A stretch of 64,000 bases of DNA from assembly GCA_030426085.1 (NCBI GenBank), contig JAUHYW010000019.1, positions 1-64,000 on the forward strand, in the 5' to 3' direction. A program made the translations under genes and the position numbers. Shown here piece after piece: positions 1-7,769 of the stretch. Every line of letters starts with the position of its first letter. Position 1 is the first letter of the stretch. Source of the DNA: a bacterium. GTDB lineage: Bacteria; Myxococcota_A; Bradymonadia; UBA7976; UBA1532. The notes below the pieces were generated by a model. That model did no database searches and had not been told where the DNA came from. It was given only the letters and a program-made list of their open reading frames with translations.

Positions 1-306
1 CCAGCCCTCCCAGATGCGGCTGATGTAGATGTAGACCCGGACCGGCATCAGCGGATCGACCGACGACTGGTGCTCGAACAGCAGGAAGAACGCCGTCTGC
101 TCGCCGATGCGGGCTCGGAAGACCAGATCGGCCCGCCGCGCGGTGAGGTCGTGCCCGATGGACTCGGCCGGCACCCGCTCGAGGGTGCTCCAGTCGATGC
201 GGTCGGCCACGTCGGGCGGGAGCTGCCTCCGCAGCACGTCCGCCGCCCGCCGGGGTTCGGAGAAGGTCGCCTTGAAGAGCGCGTCGTGGGGGTTCGTGTT
301 CGCCAT
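1..306 (-). CDS. Rpn family nuclease/transposase-31-like protein, N-terminal part
   Basis: This is the first 102 codons of a minus-strand gene that runs off the left edge. The start ATG is at 306-304. The protein begins MANTNPHDALFKATFSE and continues through an RIDWSTL segment to FFLLFEHQSSVDPLMPVRVY. These are signature blocks of the Rpn/PF04754 (transposase_31) family, PD-(D/E)XK-type nucleases associated with recombination. The family is recognised from memory of its conserved N-terminus. The catalytic residues further in lie outside the window, so activity cannot be judged. Its neighbour is a gene-free repeat block, a typical setting for accessory genes. Confidence 0.8.
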   Translation of the reverse strand, partial: MANTNPHDALFKATFSEPRRAADVLRRQLPPDVADRIDWSTLERVPAESIGHDLTARRADLVFRARIGEQTAFFLLFEHQSSVDPLMPVRVYIYISRIWEGW

Positions 307-950
307 CAGGGGGAACTAAGGACCCACGAGGGCGAAGTGTCCGAATCGGGCTTTTTTCACGGCGTGACCCCGTGCCGGGACCCGCGCGCGCCGCCGATCG
401 GCGGTCGACTAGAGCAAGATATGCCCCCACCGCGATCCCCGGAGCCGCCTCTAGAGCGGGGGCCGCCCCTCGACGATTCTCTGCCGGGTGAACAGCCCGG
501 GATCTGCCGTCGAGCGCTCCGCCGGACCCCCGTTCAGCTCGGCGACGACCCCTGCCGCGGCCCGCCGGGCCCGGCTTCAACGCGGCGAAGACCCCACCCG
601 CAAATCTCGGGCGGGCTTCCAGATCGGCGACGACGCCGGCCGCGGTTCTTGGGCGGTCGTTCCAATCAGCGGCGACCCTGCCCGCCGTCCGCGGGCTGAT
701 CGTCCAGACAGGGGACGCTCGTGGGCCGGTTCTTCGGCGCTCGACCAACCGCGGATCTGCTCGGGCCGCGATCGCCGAATTGAAAGGGGGCCCCCGGATC
801 TGCTCGGCGGCATGTCGCGACTTGGTCGGGGCGCCCCGGAGACGCCGCCGAGCGCTCGCCGCTCTGGTCGACGCACCGCGGATCGCGCGCGGGGTGCTTG
901 CCCGGGTCGTCGCCCCAGCCGCGGGACGGGCCGCCGACGCTCGCCGCAGT

Positions 951-997
951 GAACGGCGGGCTGCGGATCGCGGGTGGGGTGCTCGCCGCGGTGGTCG
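951..997 (+). repeat. 47-bp perfect direct repeat, unit 1
   Basis: These 47 bases, starting GAACGGCGGGCTGCGG and ending CCGCGGTGGTCG, are identical to 1035-1081 (84-bp period). They contain the core motif of the surrounding repeat block. A degenerate relative precedes them at about 875-910. Confidence 0.85.
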
Positions 998-1034
998 AGG
1001 GGGCGCAGGGGCGCGGGGCGGCGCCCGCCGCTTT

Positions 1035-1081
1035 GAACGGCGGGCTGCGGATCGCGGGTGGGGTGCTCGCCGCGGTGGTCG
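1035..1081 (+). repeat. 47-bp perfect direct repeat, unit 2
   Basis: Second exact copy of the 47-bp unit at 951-997. The bases on either side of the two copies differ, so the identity is confined to the unit. There are only two perfect copies and no regular spacer, which argues against a CRISPR array. Confidence 0.85.
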
Positions 1082-1172
1082 GGCGGCGCAGGGATGCCCG
1101 GTGGCGCGCGCGGGCGTGAACGGGGCGTGCCCGCGGCGCCTTCTCGGGCGCCGAGCGGGTCAGGCCGGTGCC

Positions 1173-2717
1173 CTACTGATCCTTGAGCTTCCTCAGCAGC
1201 GTATTGCGCCCGATCTCGAGCGTGCGGGCGGCGGCGCTGCGGTTGCCGTCGCACAGGGCGAGCACGTGCTCGACGTAGGCCTGCTCGACCTCGCGCAGCG
1301 GCTTGACCCCGGTCACGAAGACGTCGGAGTCCCCTGCCCCGTCCGTCGCCACCGCGGGCAGCTCGGCGTAGGTGATCGGGCCGATCGAGAGGTGCCCCCG
1401 CTCGACCTGGGGGCCCGGCGAGAGGACCACCGCCGACTCCACGCAGTGCTCCAGCTCGCGCACGTTGCCCGGCCAGTCGTGGGCGTGCAGCACCGAGCGG
1501 GCGGCGCGGGTCAACGTCAGCTCGGGGCGGCCGTGGCGCCGGGTGTATTCGAAGAAGAAGTGGTCGATGAGCCGGTCGAGGTCGGCCGCGCCCCGGGCCC
1601 GCAGGGGCGGGATGTCGATCTGCACGACCCGCAGCCGATAGTAGAGGTCCTGCCGGAAGCGCCCGGCGGCGACGTCGGCCTCCAGGTCGCGGTGGGTCGC
1701 GCAGACGAAGCGCACGTCGACCGTGATCGGCTTCGCGCCGCCCACCCGCAAGAACGTCTTCTCCTGCAAGAGCCGCAGCAGCTTGCCCTGCACCGTCGGC
1801 GGCAGCTCGCCCACCTCGTCGAGGAAGAGCGTGCCCCCGTCGGCCTGCTGCACCTTGCCGTCGGTCGTGCGGTCGGCCCCGGTGAAGGCGCCCCGCTCGT
1901 GGCCGAACAGCTCGTTCTCGATGAGCTGCTCGGGCAGCGCGGCGCAGTCGACCTTGACGAAGGGCTTCTCCCGGCGGGGCGAGTTGACGTGCACCGCCCG
2001 GCTGATGACCTCCTTGCCGGTGCCCGACTCGCCGCGCACGAGCACGGTGGCGTCGGTCCGGGCGGCGCGGGCGGTGCGGCGGAAGGCCTCCCGCATGGCC
2101 GGGGACTCGCCGACGATGTGGTTGAAGCGGAACTCGAGCGAGCGGGGGTGATCGGCCCGGAGCTGGCTGCGCAGGCTGGTCGAGTCGAGGACGGTCGCGA
2201 CCTCGTCGGCCAGCGCCTCGAGGCGGGCGGCGTCGGCCCGCACGAAGACGCCGCGCTTCTTGTTGAGCACCTGCAACACGCCGATGATCGTGCCCCCGGC
2301 GTCGCGCACGGGCACCGCGAGCAGGGTCCGGGTCTTGTAGCCGGTGCGCTGGTCGATGCGGGGCGCGAAGCGGGCGTCGGTGGTGCCCTCGGGCACGCTC
2401 ACCCGGCGGCCGTTCTGGGCGACCCAACCGGCGACGCCCTCGCCGATGCGCAGCCGGATCTCGCTGATCTCGGGCAGGTGGGCCACCCGGCTGACGAGCT
2501 CGCCCCGGGCGTGGTCGACGAGGTACAGCGTGCCCCGGTCGGCGTCGAGGTGGTCGACCACCTCGTCGACGACGCGCTGGAGGACCTGCTCGAGATCGAC
2601 CTGATCCTCGAGCCGCAGATCGCGCAGCGTCGACAGCTCCATGGCGGACTCCCCCTCGCCGCCCAGGGCCCGGGCGACCACCGCGGCAGCGTACTCCCGG
2701 GGCGCCGCGGCGGTCAA
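1173..2717 (-). CDS. Sigma-54-dependent transcriptional activator (GAF, AAA+, Fis HTH)
   Basis: An enhancer-binding protein that uses ATP hydrolysis to open promoters held by sigma-54 RNA polymerase. Residues about 40-180 form a GAF sensory domain. The AAA+ domain has Walker A GESGTGKE at 229-236, the sigma-54 contact loop GAFTGA at 276-281 and Walker B GGTLFLDE at 294-301. The last 35 residues are a Fis-type helix-turn-helix ([20 protein letters not shown]). The ATG at 2717 overlaps the TGA of the upstream hydrolase gene (ATGA), implying translational coupling. A second ATG at 2642 would still leave the GAF domain intact. The GAF ligand and target promoters are not evident. Confidence 0.93.
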   Translation of the reverse strand: MTAAAPREYAAAVVARALGGEGESAMELSTLRDLRLEDQVDLEQVLQRVVDEVVDHLDADRGTLYLVDHARGELVSRVAHLPEISEIRLRIGEGVAGWVAQNGRRVSVPEGTTDARFAPRIDQRTGYKTRTLLAVPVRDAGGTIIGVLQVLNKKRGVFVRADAARLEALADEVATVLDSTSLRSQLRADHPRSLEFRFNHIVGESPAMREAFRRTARAARTDATVLVRGESGTGKEVISRAVHVNSPRREKPFVKVDCAALPEQLIENELFGHERGAFTGADRTTDGKVQQADGGTLFLDEVGELPPTVQGKLLRLLQEKTFLRVGGAKPITVDVRFVCATHRDLEADVAAGRFRQDLYYRLRVVQIDIPPLRARGAADLDRLIDHFFFEYTRRHGRPELTLTRAARSVLHAHDWPGNVRELEHCVESAVVLSPGPQVERGHLSIGPITYAELPAVATDGAGDSDVFVTGVKPLREVEQAYVEHVLALCDGNRSAAARTLEIGRNTLLRKLKDQ

Positions 2718-3550
2718 AGCGCCACCGCCATGCCCTCCCGGGCGGCGAAGGTCGGGGTGTACAGCGCGCGGGCCTCGGCTTCGATGGCGTCGACCGCGTC
2801 GTCCCCCCGGGTCGGGTCGTGGTGGAAGAGCGCCAGCCGCCGGGCGTCGGCCCGCCGGGCGACCTGCACCGCCTCACCCCAGGTGCTGTGGCCCCAGCCC
2901 CGCCGGGGCGGCCCGCCCTCGCCGCGGTACTCGGGGGTCGTGTACTGCGCGTCGTGCACCAGCAGGTCGCAGCCCTCGGCCAGATCGACCAGCGCCCGGT
3001 CGATGCGCACCCCGCCGTGCTCGGTGTCGGTGGCGAAGACGAGGCTGCGTCCGCCGGCCTCGACCCGGTAGACGACGACCCCGTCGGGGTGGTCCTGCTC
3101 GAGCGGGGTGACCCGGAACGGGCCGATCTCGAAGGCGGCGGAGACCGGCGAGCTGCGCAGGTCGAGGTCGACGAACCGCTTGGCGCCGACGAGGGCCTCG
3201 AGCCCGATCGGGAACTGCGGGGGCCGCATCTGCAAGCCGAGCGCCTCCCGGATGCCCTGCCCCGAGCGGTCGGCGGCGGCGAAGGTGAGGTCGCTGTCGG
3301 GGTGGAAGGCGGGGGTGAAGAAGGGCACCCCCTGGATGTGATCCCAGTGCAGGTGGGTGAAGAGCACCGTCGCGCTCAGCGGCCGGAAGCCCCACCGCTC
3401 GCCGAGCGCCCGCAGGCCGGTGCCGCCGTCCAGGATCAGGCGGTGGCCTTCGTGCTCGACCTCCACGCAGGTGGTGTTGCCGCCGGTCCGCGCGAACCGC
3501 GCCCCGCTGACGGCGATGCTGCCCCGGACGCCCCAGAACTCGACCTGCAT
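2714..3550 (-). CDS. MBL-fold metallo-hydrolase
   Basis: A 278-residue metallo-beta-lactamase-fold hydrolase without a signal peptide, so probably cytoplasmic. It opens MQVEFWGVRGSI and has the metal-binding motif THLHWDHIQG near residues 85-94. Further ligands are in TDTEHG, LLVHDAQY and the C-terminal FHHDP. The layout fits the PhnP/cyclic-phosphodiesterase-like branch, but the substrate cannot be read from the sequence. It shares a 4-base ATGA overlap with the downstream sigma-54 activator, so the two are co-translated. A nucleotide or signalling substrate feeding the GAF domain is possible but is inference. Confidence 0.88.
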   Translation of the reverse strand: MQVEFWGVRGSIAVSGARFARTGGNTTCVEVEHEGHRLILDGGTGLRALGERWGFRPLSATVLFTHLHWDHIQGVPFFTPAFHPDSDLTFAAADRSGQGIREALGLQMRPPQFPIGLEALVGAKRFVDLDLRSSPVSAAFEIGPFRVTPLEQDHPDGVVVYRVEAGGRSLVFATDTEHGGVRIDRALVDLAEGCDLLVHDAQYTTPEYRGEGGPPRRGWGHSTWGEAVQVARRADARRLALFHHDPTRGDDAVDAIEAEARALYTPTFAAREGMAVAL

Positions 3551-3748
3551 GTGCGCTCTCCTCGGCCTGGCGCCGCGGCGCCGGATTCGGAGGGCTGTAT
3601 GAGCAAAGTGCGGGCCAGGGTCGGATCTGCGGAGATCGGGGCCAGGAGCCGCATCATCGTGTGCGGGGCGCGCCGTCCGAGGGGGTGGGCCCTGCCAGAT
3701 CGGGGCACCGGGTGATCCGGATCGGATCAGGTGAGCGCGGCGAGCGGG

Positions 3749-4171
3749 TCAGCCGGGCGCCGGGGGCAGCCCGTCCAGGCGGGGGGCGTCGGCGATCGTC
3801 TCCTCCCACCCGGCCCGGTCGGCGCACAGGATATGCGTCGCGCGCTCGATCCCGACGGCGGTGTCGAGGCTGCCGGCGGGCACCACGAGCAGGGCGCCGT
3901 CGCCCTGGCTCGACGGCAGCGGCGACCCGCAGGCGTCGCAGAAGCTGCGCATGTGGCGGGTGGCGGGCAGGCGGAAGGTCCGCACCCGGTCGGCGCCGGC
4001 GGACCACTCGAGGGTCGCCCGGGTCGAGACGAGGTTGGCCCCGTGCGCGGTGCCGGTGCCTTTGCGGCAGCGGCTGCAATGGCAGAAGACGATGTACGCG
4101 AGCGGGCCGTCGACGGTGTAGCGCACCGCGCCACACAGACAGCTCCCGCGGTGGGTCGCGGCGCGGGTCAT
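3749..4171 (-). CDS. GFA family protein (CENP-V/GFA zinc domain)
   Basis: A 140-residue protein of the glutathione-dependent formaldehyde-activating (GFA) family. The zinc-binding cysteines appear in order as GSCLCGAVRYTV near the N-terminus, FCHCSRCRKGTGT around residue 35 and FCDACGSPLP around residue 85. The pattern and length match the family. Most members have no proven enzyme activity, so formaldehyde chemistry should not be assumed. It lies 12 bases downstream of the PilZ gene on the same strand and may be co-transcribed with it. Confidence 0.87.
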   Translation of the reverse strand: MTRAATHRGSCLCGAVRYTVDGPLAYIVFCHCSRCRKGTGTAHGANLVSTRATLEWSAGADRVRTFRLPATRHMRSFCDACGSPLPSSQGDGALLVVPAGSLDTAVGIERATHILCADRAGWEETIADAPRLDGLPPAPG

Positions 4172-4183
4172 GGCTCGATCGGC

Positions 4184-4582
4184 TCAGGCGGCGCGGGCGA
4201 CGTAGTCCGCGAGCAGGGCCCGGGTGTCGGTCTCCCCGGGAGTCAGCGCGATGCCCAGCCCGCCCTTGCGGCCCCGGATCCGGCGCACGACCTCGCCCTT
4301 GAGCAGGCACAGCCGCCAGCCGCCGGCGTGGGGCAGCGGCACGAAGACCTTGACCGGCTTGCCCGGCCGCAGCCGCAGGTTCGAGGCGAGCTGCAAGCCC
4401 TCGGCGGACAGATCGACCACCGTCTCGGCCCGGCAGCGGCCGTCGTAGGTCAGGTAGGCCCGGCCGGCGAATGGCACCCGGGGGCGGGCCCGGCGGTCGT
4501 CGGCCAGGGCGTCGATCTCACGGGGCTGCGCCCGGGGCGCGGGCGCGTCGGAGAAGCGGGGGCCGTAGTGGGTGTCGGACAT
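4184..4582 (-). CDS. PilZ domain c-di-GMP-binding protein
   Basis: A single PilZ domain of 132 residues. The two c-di-GMP-binding elements are present: RRARPR (RxxxR type) near residue 31 and DLSAEG (D/NxSxxG) about 25 residues later. The start at 4582 is chosen over the ATG at 4609 because GGAGGT lies at the right distance before it. A receiver-GGDEF protein at 57-58 kb is a possible source of the second messenger within this window. The output partner is unknown. PilZ proteins often act on motility or exopolysaccharide machinery. Confidence 0.88.
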   Translation of the reverse strand: MSDTHYGPRFSDAPAPRAQPREIDALADDRRARPRVPFAGRAYLTYDGRCRAETVVDLSAEGLQLASNLRLRPGKPVKVFVPLPHAGGWRLCLLKGEVVRRIRGRKGGLGIALTPGETDTRALLADYVARAA

Positions 4583-4663
4583 GGTCACCTCCGTCGAGAT
4601 GGCACGCACATTATCCTACATCTCGGCACAGGGCAAAAAAGTGTGCCCCGGCGATGGCCCGGA

Positions 4664-6214
4664 TCAGGGCCCGTGGGGCTCGACGCAGTGGAAGTCGGTC
4701 AGCGTGAACAGCCCACCGGCCTCTTCCCCGTCGTCGGTCAGGCCCTCGGCGGCGTGGATCGTGTTGCCCGCCGCGTCGAAGCGCCAGTCCGAGCGCACGT
4801 CCCAGCGCCCGTCGGCGTCGTGGTCGATCCGGGCGGTCCGCACGCGCCCGGCCGCGTCGCGGGCCCACGCCGTCACCCGGGACGGCACCTCGTCGGGGCC
4901 GGTGAAGTCGGTGCGCCGGGCGGCCGCGTCGCCCTCGACCGGGTAGTCCCAGACGGTCGACGCTCTCAGCCCCTCCGGGCCATACCGCGCCTCGCGCGCG
5001 GCGCGGCCCGCCTCGTCGTACTCGGAGACCAGCCGATCGCCGCGGATGACGTCCTCCCGCTCGACGAGCCGCCCCGCCGCGTCGTAGCGCTCGATCCGGT
5101 GGGCCGTGGCCCGATCGCCGTCGAGCGTGCGATACACCACGGTGCGCCCGTCGTCCTCGACCCGCCGCTCGCGCACGGTGTCCACCCGGCCGTCGAGCCC
5201 GATGTCACGCGCGCTGCGCAGCAGCTCGCCGTCGGCGTCGTAGGTCCGCACTTCCCGCCAGATCTGGCTGCTGCGGTGCTCGACGACCTCCTCGGTGAGG
5301 GCGCCGTCCGCCCGCCGCGTATAGCGCCAGCGCTCCTCGACCAGCACCCGCTCGCCGCGGGCCCGGGTCCAGACCCGCTCGGCGAGGCCGGCCTCGTCGT
5401 AGACCGAGCGCGTCGTCTCGATCTGATCGGTCGTCGTATCGGTCACGGTCTCCTCGACGGCCCGCCCCGCCGCGTCGTAGACGTGCGCCGTCACGCCGAG
5501 CAGGGCCCCGCCGAGCCACATCTCGAGGCGCACCCGGCGGCCCTCGGCGTCGTAGGTGAAGCGCCGCTCCACCACCCGGCCGGGCGAGACGGTGCGCGCG
5601 TTGGTCAGGCGCCCGGCCGCGTCGTACGCCCGGCGGGTCACGGCCTCGACGCCCCCCCGCTCGTCGGTGTGCTCGACCCACTCGCCCGGCCCGTCGAAGA
5701 CCCAGCGCTGCACCCGGTCGACGGTCCCGTCGCCGCCCGCGTCGACGCGCTCCTCGATCGGCCGGCCGTCGGCGTCGTAGACCCGCTCGACGATCCGGCT
5801 CGCCGGCACCTCGTACGTCGACAGGTGGGCCACCGCGTCGGCGTCGAAGACGCGCCGCTCGGTGCGCAGGGGCCGCCCGGCCGCGTCGAAGGTCTGGGTG
5901 AACCGCTCCACGACGCAGCCGTCGCGGTCGAGGCGCTCGAGCGCGCGGATCGGCGGTCGCTCGATCGCGCACGCCGCGTCCAGATCGGCCAGCGTCAGCC
6001 GGGGGGCGACCGCGCAGCCGGTCGGCTCGGGCAGCGCGATCGGCTCGGGCTCGGGCTCGGCGGTGGCCGGCTCGGGGGTGGACGGCTCGGGGGTGGCCGG
6101 CTCGGGCGCCGCCGGGTCGAGCGGCGACTCGGGCACGGAGCGGGCTGGCTGCTGGCAGCCGGTGGCGAGCGCGAGGGCGAGCGACAGGAGCGGGACGACG
6201 GGCGGGCGATGCAT
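4664..6214 (-). CDS. Lipoprotein built of YD (RHS-type) repeats
   Basis: A 516-residue predicted lipoprotein. The ATG at 6214 has GAGG about 7 bases upstream and gives a clean signal peptide ending in LALATGC (lipobox). A linker rich in Pro, Glu, Ala and Thr follows. The rest is a chain of roughly ten degenerate YD repeats such as VYDADGRPIEERV, AYDAAGRLTNAR and RYDAAGRLVERED. YD repeats are known from Rhs and teneurin shells, where they build a beta-cage. Here there is no recognisable toxin or RHS core at the C-terminus, which ends TDFHCVEPHGP. Function unknown; probably surface-exposed or periplasmic. Confidence 0.78.
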   Translation of the reverse strand: MHRPPVVPLLSLALALATGCQQPARSVPESPLDPAAPEPATPEPSTPEPATAEPEPEPIALPEPTGCAVAPRLTLADLDAACAIERPPIRALERLDRDGCVVERFTQTFDAAGRPLRTERRVFDADAVAHLSTYEVPASRIVERVYDADGRPIEERVDAGGDGTVDRVQRWVFDGPGEWVEHTDERGGVEAVTRRAYDAAGRLTNARTVSPGRVVERRFTYDAEGRRVRLEMWLGGALLGVTAHVYDAAGRAVEETVTDTTTDQIETTRSVYDEAGLAERVWTRARGERVLVEERWRYTRRADGALTEEVVEHRSSQIWREVRTYDADGELLRSARDIGLDGRVDTVRERRVEDDGRTVVYRTLDGDRATAHRIERYDAAGRLVEREDVIRGDRLVSEYDEAGRAAREARYGPEGLRASTVWDYPVEGDAAARRTDFTGPDEVPSRVTAWARDAAGRVRTARIDHDADGRWDVRSDWRFDAAGNTIHAAEGLTDDGEEAGGLFTLTDFHCVEPHGP

Positions 6215-6373
6215 GGGCACCTCGATGCTGCTTGCCATGGTCCAGGATGCCGATCGCGATGCGTTCGGGGAATCGGGGATATGCGAAGCCCGGCGTTCGG
6301 CGATGCCGAATGGTGAGGGGCGCATGGCGCTGGCGGTGGATCCGAACCCGAACCCGGGCCGAGCGTCGGCGGG

Positions 6374-6931
6374 CTATCGGCTCTTGCGCGCGTCCTCGCG
6401 GGCGCGGGCCTGGAGCGCCTTCTGGTTGCGCTGGTGCTTCTTGAGCGCCCGCTTGCGGGTCAGGTGGGAGACGTGGTCGATCATCACCACCCCTTCGAGG
6501 TGGTCGATCTCGTGCAGGATCGCCCGGGCGCCGAGCCCCTCGCCTTCGATCTCGTAGGTCTCGCCGTCGGCGTCCCGAGCCCGGATGCGCACCTTCTGCG
6601 GCCGCTCGACCTGGATGAAGACCCCGGGGAACGACAGGCAGCCCTCCTCGCCGACCACCGTCTCGTCGCTCTCCCAGACGATCTCGGGGTTGATCATGAC
6701 GAGGTTGGGCTTGTCCTTGCCCGCCTCGCCTTCGAAGGCGTAGCGCGAGAGGATCAGCAGCCGCAGGTCGATGCCCACCTGGGTCGCGGCGAGGCCGATG
6801 CCGTCCTCGTCGGCCATGGTCTCTTCCATGTCGGCGACGATCTGTCGCAGGCGGTCGTCGAAGTCCTCCACGTCGCCGGCGCGCTTGCGCAGGAACGGGT
6901 TGGGGTACGGCAGGACGTCGAGCACGGCCAT
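6374..6931 (-). CDS. def: Peptide deformylase
   Basis: Removes the formyl group from the initiator methionine of nascent proteins. The three family motifs are present in order: GIGLAATQVG near residue 45, EEGCLSFPG near residue 92 and the metal site HEIDHLEG near residue 138. At 185 residues it is slightly longer than typical because of a basic tail rich in Lys and Arg. The start ATG at 6931 is preceded by GAGGTGAGCCG. Neighbours are unrelated, so it is probably transcribed on its own. Confidence 0.96.
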   Translation of the reverse strand: MAVLDVLPYPNPFLRKRAGDVEDFDDRLRQIVADMEETMADEDGIGLAATQVGIDLRLLILSRYAFEGEAGKDKPNLVMINPEIVWESDETVVGEEGCLSFPGVFIQVERPQKVRIRARDADGETYEIEGEGLGARAILHEIDHLEGVVMIDHVSHLTRKRALKKHQRNQKALQARAREDARKSR

Positions 6932-7035
6932 CGGCTCACCTCGCGGGCATTCTCGGTCGGGACTGTCAGGCTATACCGGATCCGACCCCGCGCCCGCCAC
7001 GGGGCGGGCCCGCGGGCGCCGGCCGGGGGACGGCG

Positions 7036-7506
7036 TCACAGCGCCTCGAGCGCCTCGATCACGGCGTCGGCGTGGCCCTTCACCCGGACCTTGGGCCAGC
7101 GCTGCGCGATGTTGCCCTCGGCGTCGATGAGCACCGTCGAGCGGATCGGGCCGATGCTGGTGCGGCCGTACATCTTCTTCTCGCCCCACGCGCCGTAGAG
7201 TTGGTGCACCGCGCCCTCGGGGTCGGCGTCGCTCAGCAGCGGGAAGTTCAGGTCGTACTTCGCGCGGAAGTTCTCGTGCCGCTTGAGGCTGTCCCGGCTG
7301 ACGCCGAGCACGACCGCGCCGGCGGCCTGCACCCGCGCCATGCGGTCGCGGAAGTCGCAGGCCTCCGTGGTGCACCCCGGGGTGTTGTCCTTGGGATAGA
7401 AGTACAGCACCACCGGCTTGCCCCGCAGGGCGGAGAGGGTCACGTCGCCCTCGGTGTCGGATGGCAGGGTGAAATCGGGCGCCGGCTGGCCCACCTCGAT
7501 CGACAT
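7036..7506 (-). CDS. bcp: Thioredoxin-dependent peroxiredoxin, Bcp type
   Basis: A 156-residue peroxiredoxin that reduces hydroperoxides using a peroxidatic cysteine. The start at 7506 (AGGAG upstream) gives MSIEVGQPAPDFTLP, the usual N-terminus. The active-site segment DNTPGCTTEACDFRD carries the peroxidatic Cys near residue 45 and a second Cys five residues later, the Bcp/PrxQ arrangement. VVLGVSRDS and FPLLSD are further family blocks. An in-frame extension to 7746 has no family similarity and was rejected. It is divergent from the deacetylase-MBL fusion at 7770. Confidence 0.95.
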   Translation of the reverse strand: MSIEVGQPAPDFTLPSDTEGDVTLSALRGKPVVLYFYPKDNTPGCTTEACDFRDRMARVQAAGAVVLGVSRDSLKRHENFRAKYDLNFPLLSDADPEGAVHQLYGAWGEKKMYGRTSIGPIRSTVLIDAEGNIAQRWPKVRVKGHADAVIEALEAL

Positions 7507-7769
7507 GTGTGCTCCTCGTCGGGTCTCGCCGAGTCGTTCGGCTGGTCGGGGGGATCGATTCCGCCCGCGCTCACCGGTTGCGTCCGGGCGTCGGCTCCGG
7601 GGCCCGGCGGCGGGGCTCCTGACAGACGCCGGACGGTGATACGCGGTTTCGGGGGGCCCTCCTGACATACTGACAGTCGGGCCCGCGGTGGACGCCGGGG
7701 GCGGTTGTGGCCCGGCGGCCCGGTTGACAGAATCGCCCGCACGCACGCCCGCCCCACCCGGAGGTTCGG

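Larger units (their letters stand above)
411..1085. repeat. Degenerate dispersed repeat block, copy A
   Basis: The 866-bp stretch from 307 to 1172 shows no convincing gene. From 411 to about 640 it matches, in inverted orientation, 42298 back to about 42070, with only scattered differences. Shared landmarks are ATATGCCCCCACCGCGATCC, a CGACGATTCTCTGCCGGGTG block and GATCTGCCG. The match resumes at about 905-960, facing 42020-42075, so copy A carries roughly 265 extra bases. Inside both copies a core resembling GCGGGTGGGGTCTTCGCCGCG recurs on either strand. Frames crossing it are long only because of the base composition. Confidence 0.75.

Noticed and set aside
951-1081. Possible CRISPR array
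   Set aside because: Only two perfect 47-bp units, no uniform spacers, no cas genes and degenerate relatives on both strands.
577-2877. Open frame of 766 codons on the minus strand
   Set aside because: It overlaps the sigma-54 activator and repeat block, has Arg/Pro/Gly-biased composition and no family motif; a shadow of high G+C coding sequence.
7507-7746. 80-codon N-terminal extension of the Bcp peroxiredoxin
   Set aside because: The sequence is unlike the family and a proper start with AGGAG is present at 7506.
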